Assembly: GCA_947041065.1 (NCBI GenBank)
Contig: CAMRCV010000010.1
Coordinates: 1 to 10,024, forward strand
Direction: 5' to 3'
Source of the DNA: an uncultured Mycoplasma sp.
GTDB taxonomy: Bacteria; Bacillota_I; Bacilli_A; Mycoplasmatales; Metamycoplasmataceae
Length of the DNA stretch: 10,024 bases
A model generated the notes under the pieces. The model ran no database searches. It saw only the letters and a program-made list of their open reading frames with translations, and was not told where the DNA came from. Made by a program: the position numbers and the translations under genes. Below are positions 1 through 8,716 of the stretch, in pieces (within the stretch, counting starts at the first letter, position 1; every line of letters begins with the position of its first letter).

Positions 1-2369
1 ACCGTAGAATTTTATTTTCAATGTCCGAATTAGGATTAACTTCTAGCTCACAATATAAGAAATCAGCACGTATTGTTGGAGATGTACTTGGTAAGTACCA
101 CCCTCATGGTGATACTGCTATTTATGAATCAATGGTAAGAATGGCTCAAGAATTTTCTTTAAGATACCCTTTAATAGATGGTCATGGAAACTTTGGTTCA
201 ATTGATGGAGACTCTGCTGCGGCGATGAGGTATACTGAAGCAAGAATGTCAAAAATTGCTTCTGAAATGATTGATGGAATTAAAAAAGATACTGTTAACT
301 TTATGCCCAATTATGATGGTTCAGAATTAGAACCTGTTGTTTTACCTTCTAGATTTCCTAACTTGTTAGTGTCTGGATCTGTTGGTATTGCGGTTGGTAT
401 GGCAACAACTATCCCGCCTCACAACTTACAAGAAGTTATTGATGGAGTAATTGCTCTTGCTAGAAATCCTGAAATTACTATTGATGAATTAATGGAATTT
501 ATTAAAGGGCCAGATTTCCCTACAGGGGCAACTATTTTTGGTAGACGTGGAATAATTGATGGTTATACAACTGGTAGAGGTTCTGTAACTACACGTTCAA
601 AAACTCATATTGAAATCTTAAAAAATGGTAAAGCAAGAATTGTTGTAACAGAAATTCCTTTTGATGTTAAAAAACCAGCAATGATTGAAAAAATAGCACA
701 ACTTGTAAAAGATAGAAAAATTGATGGAATTACTGATTTAAGAGATGAAACATCTAGAAAAGGAATCAGAGTAGTAATTGAATTAAAAAGAAATGTTGTT
801 CCTGAAGTTTTATTGAATCAATTATTTAAAATGACTAATTTACAAACAAATTACAGTGTTAACATGATTGGTTTAGTAGATGGAGAACCCAAAATCTTGA
901 ATTTAAAATTTGCTTTAGAAGTATATTTAAAGCATCAAGTTGAAGTTATAACTAGAAGAACACAATTTGAACTTGAAAAAGCACAATCAAGAGCTCATAT
1001 TTTAGAAGGTTTAAAAATAGCTATTGAAAATATCGATGAAATGATTGCTATTATTAAGAAATCTAAAACAGATGTTGAAGCTCAATTAGCTTTAATTGCC
1101 AAATATGATTTATCTGATAAACAAGCAAAAGCTATTACTGAAATGCGTTTAGGAAGACTAACCGGTTTAGCTATTGAAAAAATGATTGAAGAATTAGCTT
1201 CATTAGTTCAACAAATTAGTTACTACAATGAAATTTTAGGTTCAAAAGAAAAAACTATTGATTTAATTGTTGATGAACTTGAAGAAATAAAAAGCAAATA
1301 TTCTGATGCCAGAAGAACAGAAATCGATGTTAATAATATCGGTGATATTCAAGACGAAGATTTAATTCCTGAAAAGAAAATTTTAATTTCTATGTCAGCA
1401 AGAGGTTATGTAAAAAGAATTCCTTTAATGGAGTACAAAGTTCAAAATAGAGGTGGAGTTGGTTCTTCAACACAAACAACTTATTCAGATGATGATGTGA
1501 GCAAGATTATTTCAACCACAACACATACAGACTTGTTAATTTTTACTTCTTACGGAAGAGTTTATAGATTAAGAGCTCACCAAATTCCTGAACTTTCTAA
1601 ACAAGCAAAAGGATTACCTTTCCAAAATATTATTCAAATTCAAAAAGATGAAAAAATTGTTTCTATGTTAACAACTAATTCATATAATGATGATGAATAT
1701 TTAATGACAATTACTGAAAATGGAATTGTTAAAAAAACACCAATTTCTCAATATGGTAGAATTAATAAAAATGGTAAAATTGCTCTTAAAATGAAGGAAG
1801 ATGACAAACTTATCAAAGCAATGAAAGTTACTGAAGATGGAGAAATCATTATTGGTTCAAATAATGGAAAAGTAGTTAGATTCCAAGTAAATCAAGTAAG
1901 ATCAATGTCAAGAACAGCAACTGGTGTTATTGGGATGAAATTCGATGATGAAAAAAGCAAGGTTATTGGAGCATCTAATACAACAGAGGGTATAATAGTT
2001 CTTTCTATTGGAGCATCTGGTTTTGCTAAAAAAACACCACTTGAAGATTATAGACAAACTAAAAGAGGTGCCAAAGGTGTTAAATCAATTAACGTTGATA
2101 AATCAGGAGCCCTTATATATGTAGGTTTAGTTAAAGGTAATGAAGATGTAATGATAGTAACTAATAAAGGTATTGCTATTAGAACAACTCTTGATCAAAT
2201 TAATGAAACAAGCAGAGCTACAAAAGGTGTCAAAATTATTCAAGTTAAAGATAACTCAAAAATTAATTCAGTTGCAATAATTGACATTGAAGAAATTGAA
2301 AAAGAAGTAGAACAAGAAATTTCTAAAACACAAGAACTTTTATTAGCGATTCCAAAAGACGAAAATTAA
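1..2369 (+). CDS. gyrA: DNA gyrase subunit A, 5'-truncated by window edge
   Basis: GyrA is the DNA-cleaving subunit of the cytoplasmic A2B2 gyrase, which introduces negative supercoils using ATP hydrolysed by GyrB. The reading frame is already open at base 3, giving RRILFS before the Met codon at 21, so that Met is internal and corresponds to about E. coli residue 52; roughly 50 N-terminal residues lie outside. Counting from the Met at 21, the catalytic tyrosine is Y71 in [10 protein letters not shown] (bases 231-233; E. coli Y122). The quinolone-determining region [10 protein letters not shown] carries T32 and E36 at the E. coli S83 and D87 positions. The C-terminal beta-pinwheel has a GyrA-box-like QNRGGVG at 475-481 and further blade repeats such as TKRGAKG. 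The GyrA box and the [10 protein letters not shown] context favour GyrA over ParC. It contains no Trp and ends with TAA. The next gene is convergent, 57 nt away. Confidence 0.97.
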   Translation, partial: RRILFSMSELGLTSSSQYKKSARIVGDVLGKYHPHGDTAIYESMVRMAQEFSLRYPLIDGHGNFGSIDGDSAAAMRYTEARMSKIASEMIDGIKKDTVNFMPNYDGSELEPVVLPSRFPNLLVSGSVGIAVGMATTIPPHNLQEVIDGVIALARNPEITIDELMEFIKGPDFPTGATIFGRRGIIDGYTTGRGSVTTRSKTHIEILKNGKARIVVTEIPFDVKKPAMIEKIAQLVKDRKIDGITDLRDETSRKGIRVVIELKRNVVPEVLLNQLFKMTNLQTNYSVNMIGLVDGEPKILNLKFALEVYLKHQVEVITRRTQFELEKAQSRAHILEGLKIAIENIDEMIAIIKKSKTDVEAQLALIAKYDLSDKQAKAITEMRLGRLTGLAIEKMIEELASLVQQISYYNEILGSKEKTIDLIVDELEEIKSKYSDARRTEIDVNNIGDIQDEDLIPEKKILISMSARGYVKRIPLMEYKVQNRGGVGSSTQTTYSDDDVSKIISTTTHTDLLIFTSYGRVYRLRAHQIPELSKQAKGLPFQNIIQIQKDEKIVSMLTTNSYNDDEYLMTITENGIVKKTPISQYGRINKNGKIALKMKEDDKLIKAMKVTEDGEIIIGSNNGKVVRFQVNQVRSMSRTATGVIGMKFDDEKSKVIGASNTTEGIIVLSIGASGFAKKTPLEDYRQTKRGAKGVKSINVDKSGALIYVGLVKGNEDVMIVTNKGIAIRTTLDQINETSRATKGVKIIQVKDNSKINSVAIIDIEEIEKEVEQEISKTQELLLAIPKDEN

Positions 2370-2379
2370 TTCTATTCTT

Positions 2380-2408
2380 AAAAATAAATAACTAATATTT
2401 GTTACTTT
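2380..2408 (-). terminator. Possible terminator of the minus-strand fmt/SLATT-like operon
   Basis: Read on the minus strand, AAGTAAC (2407-2401) can pair with GTTATTT (2392-2386) across an 8-nt loop, giving seven pairs including one G-U, followed by a stretch ending in five T (2384-2380). On the plus strand the same stem has an A-C mismatch and no following T-run, so the structure suits the minus-strand operon better than gyrA. The stem is AT-rich and weak, so this is tentative. It lies in the 57-nt gap between the convergent genes. Confidence 0.35.
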
Positions 2409-2426
2409 TGTAGCAGGTATGTTTTT

Positions 2427-2816
2427 TTAAAGTTTATCGCTCACTAAGATTTTTTCTAAATCATCTATTAATTTAAAAAAGTCTTCATTATTGATTTCTT
2501 CACGGTGTTCAGAAATTTTAGATATAGCGACAATTTGATCGTTATATTTTTGTTTCTTTTCTTTTCATTGAAATGCACTAACGATTGAAATAAAAAAAGT
2601 TCCAATCCCTGTTATTATCGCAAGCGCAATAAAGATATCTTTAATTTCTGGGAATTGATCATTGTATTTTAAAGTAAATAAGTTAAGCACAATTAAAAGT
2701 GCTGAAGCAGTAAAAACGAAAACATTAATAACAACAAATGTAATTCTTGAAACTAAATACTTTTTCTTGTATTTTTTTCAATATTTTTCAACGATATTTT
2801 TTTGCTCTTGATTCAT
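2427..2816 (-). CDS. Small two-TM membrane protein, SLATT/DUF4231-like, third of cluster
   Basis: This 129-residue protein is open only when TGA is read as Trp (W13 and W84), so a standard-code scan misses it. The N-terminus is a basic helix with YWKKYKKKY (12-20), followed by two predicted membrane helices at about 23-47 and 60-83 separated by a short polar loop. A charged C-terminal helix begins FQWKEKKQKYNDQ (82-94). Two helices close together followed by a soluble helical tail is the architecture of the SLATT/DUF4231 families. By the positive-inside rule both ends should be cytoplasmic. The ATG at 2816 is preceded by AGGAG inside the end of the upstream gene, whose stop is 1 nt away, which supports translational coupling. 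The NQE...(F/Y)WK start resembles that of the first gene of the cluster. I infer the family from architecture and a few motif residues; the function is unknown. Confidence 0.7.
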
Positions 2817-2817
2817 C

Positions 2818-3276
2818 TTATTTCTCCTCTTGACTTTCTTGGTTATATCCAGTGATGATAGTAAAAAGTTGATTCTCAAAAACCTTTTGTTTTTCTTCGA
2901 CTTCTTTTAAGTTAAAGTACTGACCACCATTTAATTCATACTTTTGTTTTTCAATAATTAGTTGATAATAAATCGCATTATAATTAGTTATTTTTTCCTT
3001 TAATAAGAAAAAAGAAACAAGGGAATTAATTAATGCAATAATTCCTGAAATCATCGCTGAAAAAATAACATAGTTATTTCCTGTAATAGAAGTTTCATGC
3101 CCCTCACCCGCTATATTAAAAGTGGAAATAATAACTAAAAATAAAGCTATAGTTGGAAAGATAATATTAGTGATGGTAACAAAAGATTTTAAAACCATTA
3201 TCTTTCTTTTATACAAACCAATAAAGTAATTGATGTTACCGCTGATGTTTAAATTTTTATCGTTATTTATGATCAT
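2818..3276 (-). CDS. DUF4231/SLATT-like two-TM membrane protein, middle of cluster
   Basis: This 152-residue protein has a polar N-terminus (1-22), a basic pre-helix YKRKIMVLK, two hydrophobic helices at about 30-54 and 69-92, and a cytoplasmic helical region at about 94-143. That region (KEKITNYNAIYY, IIEKQKYELNGGQYF, then FENQLFTII) resembles the conserved part of DUF4231, where a helix with an E-K pair and a G-x-Y turn follows the second membrane helix, so it is the best family match of the three. The ATG at 3276 is supported by GAGG about ten bases upstream and by an in-frame stop just 5' of it. It overlaps the end of the preceding gene by 10 nt and its TAA is 1 nt from the next ATG. It contains no Trp. 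SLATT proteins are predicted membrane effectors in nucleotide-based conflict systems; no sensor partner is seen here. The family call is by eye. Confidence 0.78.
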   Translation of the reverse strand: MIINNDKNLNISGNINYFIGLYKRKIMVLKSFVTITNIIFPTIALFLVIISTFNIAGEGHETSITGNNYVIFSAMISGIIALINSLVSFFLLKEKITNYNAIYYQLIIEKQKYELNGGQYFNLKEVEEKQKVFENQLFTIITGYNQESQEEK

Positions 3277-3788
3277 TTTATTTTATCCTCGCTTACGAAG
3301 TTCTTCAATGATTTAAAAAGTTTTTCTTTTTTAAATATTAAGTTCTTATCAATGATGTTTTTAATTTCTTGTTCGACATCTTGATTTTCATTGTTGATTA
3401 ATAAATTATTAAGGTCTAAACAAATCTTTTGATAAATTTTAAATTTGTTTTTATTCTTAATTGAAATCAAAAAGAAAGAACAAATTATAATTCCTAAAGA
3501 AAGAGCTATTGAAAGAGAAACTAAGAAAATAATTCCTGTAAGATTAACATCTTCTGGATTGTAAGTTGGCTCATTAACTTTTTGGATAATCATCACTACC
3601 GCTAAAATTAAAAGTACAAAAATAGCGATATTCAATAAAGCGACAATTAAATTCAAGACAATTGTAAATCCTGAACAGATATTCTTTTTAATTTCTAATT
3701 TTCAAATTTGTGACTTTCAAAAATCTTGCACATCTTCTTGATTATTGAATTCAAATTGAGTTTTTGAAAAAGGTTTCTTTTGTTTCAT
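3267..3788 (-). CDS. Two-TM membrane protein, SLATT-like, first of cluster
   Basis: The gene encodes 173 residues from ATG 3788 once TGA is read as Trp (W24, W29, W172). Under the standard code only a middle portion from a TTG would appear open, losing the N-terminal 44 residues and the last two. The N-terminus is polar (MKQKKPFSKTQFEF) and leads into an amphipathic stretch with FWKSQIWK (23-30). Predicted membrane helices are at about 41-69 and 83-110, joined by a loop with Pro and Asn (NEPTYNPED). A charged helical tail of about 60 residues (111-173) follows. The start lies 33 nt after the fmt stop with only a weak Shine-Dalgarno (AAGTGAT). The last 10 nt overlap the next gene. Membrane architecture, gene packing and the NQE...(F/Y)WK motif shared with the third gene suggest paralogy, but sequence similarity is weak. 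No function can be assigned. Confidence 0.72.
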
Positions 3789-3821
3789 AATCACTTTAAT
3801 TATATTAAATTTATAATTAAA

Positions 3822-4658
3822 TTATTTAATATGAATAATCTTTTTACCTTCAAATTGATATTTAGAAGAGTAAATAAAACCATCTAGTGTTTCAATTTTT
3901 AAATAACTTTTATTTTCAACAGTTGTTGCTTCGAATACTTTCACACGTTTATTATTAATAAATAGATAAGCTCCGGGGTTTGAGTTATATGCTCTAATTT
4001 TATTAATCATTGTTTTTGAATTATCTTTTATGAGCAATCCATCTTCTTTATTTAATTTAGAAGCAAAAGTCACTTCATCAATATTTTGCTTGATTGCTTG
4101 AAAGTCACCATTATAAAATTTAGTTAATCAGTCTGTAATATGCTCAGTTGCATTTAAAGACAATTTACCAAACATATCATCGCTAGAATCTTGCTCACTA
4201 ATAGGAATGGTTGTTGTGAAAATAATATCTCCTGCATCCATTTGTTTAATCATATATATTAAAGAGATGCCTGTCTCTGTATCTCCATTTAATATAGAGT
4301 GTTGAATAGGTGCTGCTCCACGATACTTTGGCAATAAAGAACCATGTACATTAATTGAGCCTTTTTTAGGCAATGCTAAAATATTGTCAGGAATTAATTG
4401 TCCAAATGCTGCAGTTAAAAAGATGTCAAATTTTAGTAAAGATAATTCTTCGAATAATTCCCCAATTTTATTTGCTTGAAATAATTTGATATTGTGTTCA
4501 ACTGCTAAATCTTTTACAGGAGAACTAATTAATTTCATTCCTCTTCCAGATTTTTTATCTGGTTGAGTAATTATTCCTACTACTTCAAAGTTTTTAATAA
4601 TCTCTTCAAATATAGGAACTGAGAAAGCTGGTGTCCCTGCTAATAATATTTTAATCAT
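3822..4658 (-). CDS. fmt: Methionyl-tRNA formyltransferase
   Basis: Fmt transfers a formyl group from 10-formyltetrahydrofolate to Met-tRNA(fMet), making the initiator for bacterial translation in the cytoplasm. The 278-residue frame is continuous if the TGA at 4128-4130 is read as Trp (W177); otherwise it splits into two pieces that share one frame. Catalytic residues are visible as N103 and H105 in INVHGSLLP and D141 in MDAGD, equivalent to E. coli N106, H108 and D144. The SLLPKYRG motif (107-114) of the folate-binding Rossmann domain is intact. The C-terminal beta-barrel tRNA-binding domain runs from about residue 195 (TFASKLNKEDG) to the end. At 278 residues it is shorter than the E. coli enzyme (about 315). 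ATG 4658 has AAGGAG nine bases upstream. fmt leads the minus-strand operon carrying the three SLATT-like genes and diverges from metK. Confidence 0.96.
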
Positions 4659-4691
4659 AAATTTGCTCTCCTTATATAGGTCGTTATTTCT

Positions 4692-4697
4692 ATTATA
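4692..4697 (-). promoter_or_regulatory. Candidate -10 box for the fmt operon
   Basis: On the minus strand a perfect TATAAT sits 33 bases upstream of the fmt ATG and ahead of its AAGGAG Shine-Dalgarno, leaving room for a short leader. No good -35 box is seen at 16-18 nt spacing (AACATA is the nearest), which is common in Mollicutes. AT-rich DNA yields such hexamers by chance, so position is the main support. Confidence 0.4.
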
Positions 4698-4731
4698 AAT
4701 ATCATAAGTTATTTTATGTTATTATTTAAAT

Positions 4732-4737
4732 TATATT
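4732..4737 (+). promoter_or_regulatory. Candidate -10 box for metK
   Basis: TATATT lies 18 bases before the metK ATG, with AAAGAGGG as Shine-Dalgarno between them, so the transcript would start only about 12 nt before the ATG. A poor -35 match (TTATTT, 4709-4714) is 17 nt further upstream. The whole gap to fmt is 97 nt, too short for a known SAM riboswitch plus promoter. Support is positional only. Confidence 0.3.
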
Positions 4738-4755
4738 AAAGATAAAGAGGGATTT

Positions 4756-5880
4756 ATGACAGGAATTTTTACATCAGAATCAGTTGGTAAAGGACATCCT
4801 GATAAAATTTGTGATCAAATCTCAGACGGAATCCTAGATGCGGTACTTCAAAATGATAAACATGCCAAAGTAGCTATTGAAGTTATGGCTTCAAACAGGT
4901 TAGTAATTATTGGTGGAGAACTAACGACATCAACTTATGTGGACTTTGTGAAGGTAGCTTGAGGAATCCTTATGAATTTAGGATATACTGAAAATGATTT
5001 TTCAATTATTTCTAATGTTAATAAACAATCAGAAGAAATTAGAAACAGTGTTGACTTAAAAGATGATATTGGATCAGGAGATCAAGGAATAATGTTTGGG
5101 TATGCAACTGATGAAACAGCAAGTTATATGCCAATAGCAATTACTGTTGCTCATGAATTAGTTAAAAAAGCCGAAGAATTGAGAATATCAAAGAAATTCA
5201 AAGAACTTAAATCTGATATGAAGTCACAAGTAACAGTTGATTATATGGAAAATGGAGATATTGAAGTTAGAGATGTTTTGATGTCTATTCAACACACAAG
5301 CGATTATAAGAAAGAAAAGTTTGCACAAGATGTTAAAAATTTAATTATTGAACCAACAATTAGCAAGTTTTTTAAAAACAAAAACTATAGAACATTAGTT
5401 AATCCCTCAGGTAGTTTTGTTGTTGGTGGTCCAATTGGTGATACTGGTTTGACAGGTAGAAAGATAATTGTTGATACATATGGAGGCATGGCTCGTCATG
5501 GCGGAGGAGCTTTTAGTGGTAAAGATTGTACAAAAGTTGATCGTTCTGCTGCTTATGCGGCAAGATGAGTGGCAAAAAATTTGGTAGCATCTGGAATTGC
5601 TAAAAAATTAGAAATTCAATTATCATATGCAATTGGTGTTTCTCAACCAATTTCTATTTCTTATGAAACTTTTGGTACTGAAACAATATCTAAGGATAAG
5701 ATATCAGAAATAGTGAACAAAGTTTTTGATTTATCACCTAGAGGAATCATTAGAGATTTAGAATTACAAAACCCTGTATATTTACAAACTGCAGTATATG
5801 GCCACTTCGGAAGAGAAGATTTAAATTTATCATGAGAAAAACTTAATAAAGTAGAAGAAATTAAGAAATCATTAAAATAA
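4756..5880 (+). CDS. metK: S-adenosylmethionine synthetase
   Basis: MetK makes S-adenosylmethionine from methionine and ATP, the methyl donor for rRNA, tRNA and DNA methylation. The 374-residue frame is continuous when three TGA codons are read as Trp (W69, W271, W360). The E. coli enzyme has 384 residues. Visible family motifs are [12 protein letters not shown] (13-24, with H14, D16 and K17 contacting ATP and metal), [16 protein letters not shown] (from 106) and [19 protein letters not shown] (from 249), which binds phosphates. The second signature has GSGDQG where many bacteria have GAGDQG, a conservative change. ATG 4756 has GAGGG five bases upstream and agrees with the usual MetK N-terminus. 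The gene diverges from fmt and precedes eno by 87 nt. No strong terminator follows it, so some readthrough into eno is possible. Confidence 0.97.
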
Positions 5881-5894
5881 TTTTGTTTAAAAAT

Positions 5895-7341
<1,447 letters not shown>

Positions 7342-7346
7342 TAATA

Positions 7347-7352
7347 TATAAT
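7347..7352 (+). promoter_or_regulatory. Candidate -10 box for tuf
   Basis: TATAAT begins 6 nt after the eno stop codon. No clear -35 is present; the matching region would be in the eno 3' end. A start near 7359 would give a leader of about 62 nt, longer than the other leaders inferred here, containing the tandem repeat and small hairpin listed separately. Very high EF-Tu demand makes a dedicated promoter likely, but this box is inferred from sequence and position. Confidence 0.4.
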
Positions 7353-7354
7353 AA

Positions 7355-7376
7355 ATAAACAAAACATAAACAAAAC
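7355..7376 (+). repeat. Tandem 11-nt repeat in tuf leader
   Basis: ATAAACAAAAC occurs twice head-to-tail (7355-7365 and 7366-7376). The surrounding stretch from 7353 to 7388 is almost only A and C with no G, so it should be unstructured in RNA. This is directly seen; a role in translation or mRNA stability is only a guess. Confidence 0.6.
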
Positions 7377-7388
7377 AAAAATAACAAA

Positions 7389-7405
7389 AAGTGAATTAAA
7401 CACTT
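7389..7405 (+). other. Small hairpin just upstream of the tuf Shine-Dalgarno
   Basis: AAGTG (7389-7393) and CACTT (7401-7405) form a 5-bp stem with a 7-nt loop. The tuf Shine-Dalgarno AAGGAG (7409-7414) begins 3 nt after it and the ATG follows at 7421. No T-run follows, so it is not a terminator by sequence. It could keep the leader open at the ribosome site, but a 5-bp stem may be chance. Confidence 0.35.
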
Positions 7406-7420
7406 AATAAGGAGAATAAA

Positions 7421-8617
7421 ATGGCAAAAGAAGATTTCGATAGAACGAAAGAGCATGTTAATATTGGGACAATTGGTCACGTTGATCATGGTAAAACAAC
7501 TTTAACAGCTGCAATTGCGACAGCACTTTCAAAAAAAGGGTTATCAAAAGCACAAGATTATGCTTCAATTGATAAAGCACCAGAAGAAAAAGCTCGTGGT
7601 ATAACAATTAATACATCACATATAGAATATGAAACATTGACAAGACATTATGCTCATGTTGATTGTCCAGGACATGCTGATTATGTTAAAAACATGATTA
7701 CAGGTGCTGCACAAATGGATGGTGGTATCCTAGTTGTTGCTGCAACAGATGGTCCAATGCCTCAAACTAGAGAACACATCTTGCTTTCAAAACAAGTTGG
7801 AGTTCCTAAAATAGTTGTATTTTTAAACAAAACAGATATGTTAGGTTCGCCAGAAGAAGCTAATGAAATTATTGAATTAGTTGAAATGGAAGTAAGAGGA
7901 TTATTATCTGATTATGAATTTGATGGAGACAATGCTCCAGTTATTACTGGTTCTGCTCTTAAAGCATTACAAGGTGATCCAATTTATGAACAAAAAATTT
8001 ATGATTTAATGGATGCTGTTGATAGTTATATTACAGCTCCTGCTCGTGAAAAAGATAAACCATTCTTGATGGCTATTGAAGATGTATTTACAATTACAGG
8101 ACGTGGAACTGTTGCTACAGGTCGTGTTGAACGTGGAGAATTAAATATTAATGATGATGTTGAAATAGTAGGAATTCACCCAACTAAAAAAACTACAGTT
8201 ACAGGTATTGAAATGTTTAGAAAAAATCTAAAACAAGCCTTAGCTGGAGATAATGCAGGTCTTTTATTAAGAGGTATTGCTAGAGAAGATGTTGAACGTG
8301 GTCAAGTTCTTGCTAAACCAGGATCAATTATCCCTCACAAAGAATTTAAAGCAGCTATTTATGCTCTTAAAAAAGAAGAAGGTGGACGTCACACTCCTTT
8401 CTTTAAAAACTACAAACCTCAGTTTTACTTTAGAACAACTGATGTTACAGGTGGAATAGAATTGCCAGAAGGTAAAGAAATGGTTATCCCTGGAGATAAT
8501 ATTGAACTTACAATTAAGCTTATTTACCCTGTTGCTGTTGAAGAAGGAACAAAGTTCTCTATCCGTGAAGGTGGAAGAACTGTTGGTGCCGGATCAGTTA
8601 CTCAAATTATTAAGTAA
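7421..8617 (+). CDS. tuf: Translation elongation factor Tu
   Basis: EF-Tu carries aminoacyl-tRNA to the ribosomal A site as a GTP complex. The 398 residues include every GTPase motif: G1 GHVDHGKT (19-26), G2 RGIT (60-63), G3 DCPGH (82-86, catalytic H86), G4 NKTD (137-140) and G5 SAL (179-181). Domains II and III follow from about 215, with the well-conserved [16 protein letters not shown] and [10 protein letters not shown] blocks. Compared with E. coli EF-Tu (394 residues) there are about four extra residues after G4 ([15 protein letters not shown]). No Trp codon occurs, so the frame is the same in either code. ATG 7421 has AAGGAG six bases upstream. The gene follows eno by 79 nt and is followed by a terminator-like region, so it is probably transcribed alone or as the end of an eno-tuf unit. 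Confidence 0.99.
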   Translation: MAKEDFDRTKEHVNIGTIGHVDHGKTTLTAAIATALSKKGLSKAQDYASIDKAPEEKARGITINTSHIEYETLTRHYAHVDCPGHADYVKNMITGAAQMDGGILVVAATDGPMPQTREHILLSKQVGVPKIVVFLNKTDMLGSPEEANEIIELVEMEVRGLLSDYEFDGDNAPVITGSALKALQGDPIYEQKIYDLMDAVDSYITAPAREKDKPFLMAIEDVFTITGRGTVATGRVERGELNINDDVEIVGIHPTKKTTVTGIEMFRKNLKQALAGDNAGLLLRGIAREDVERGQVLAKPGSIIPHKEFKAAIYALKKEEGGRHTPFFKNYKPQFYFRTTDVTGGIELPEGKEMVIPGDNIELTIKLIYPVAVEEGTKFSIREGGRTVGAGSVTQIIK

Positions 8618-8624
8618 AAAAAAT

Positions 8625-8640
8625 ATTTTAAATTTAAAAT
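8625..8640. repeat. Perfect 16-nt AT palindrome after tuf
   Basis: ATTTTAAATTTAAAAT reads identically on both strands. It begins 8 nt after the tuf stop codon. It contains only A and T and would make a weak cruciform or RNA stem with almost no loop. It may be part of the tuf 3' processing or termination region, or a by-product of base composition. Confidence 0.6.
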
Positions 8641-8649
8641 CATTTATTC

Positions 8650-8677
8650 AAAAGATAAATGTTTTTTTATCTCTTTT
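8650..8677 (+). terminator. Probable tuf terminator, imperfect stem-loop
   Basis: AGATAAA (8653-8659) pairs with TTTATCT (8666-8672) over a 6-nt loop (TGTTTT). After a one-base bulge (C8673), AAA/TTT extend the stem to about ten pairs. The 3' arm ends in TTTT, the closest to a U-tract here. It lies between tuf and the ABC exporter, ahead of the exporter's Shine-Dalgarno. The stem is AT-rich, so stability is modest. Confidence 0.5.
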
Positions 8678-8702
8678 AAAGTATTGAGTTATAAAACAAA
8701 AA

Positions 8703-8716
8703 AAGGATTACTTTTG
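8703..8716 (+). promoter_or_regulatory. Shine-Dalgarno deciding a TTG start for the ABC exporter
   Basis: AAGGA at 8703-8707 is 6 nt from a TTG codon at 8714 that is in frame with the exporter. The two later in-frame ATG codons (8741 and 8750) have no comparable ribosome-binding site. Reading from TTG needs the TGA at 8744-8746 to be Trp, as elsewhere in this window. This favours 8714 as the start. Confidence 0.65.

Noticed and set aside
2427..3788. A complete nucleotide-signalling defence system
   Set aside because: Only membrane-effector-like proteins are visible. No cyclase/nucleotidyltransferase, SLOG, nuclease or protease lies beside them in this window, so a full system cannot be claimed.
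3799..3804. TATAAT on the minus strand just before the first SLATT-like gene, as a separate cluster promoter
   Set aside because: It would place the transcription start within about 5 nt of the ATG, and the 33-nt gap is almost pure A/T, so the match is likely chance. An internal promoter remains possible.
4659..4755. SAM riboswitch upstream of metK
   Set aside because: The gap is only 97 nt, also holds the fmt promoter, and shows no multi-stem structure or terminator before metK.
8277..8687. Two short plus-strand frames overlapping the tuf 3' end
   Set aside because: They are out-of-frame shadows of the conserved EF-Tu domain III and contain Leu/Lys-rich nonsense.
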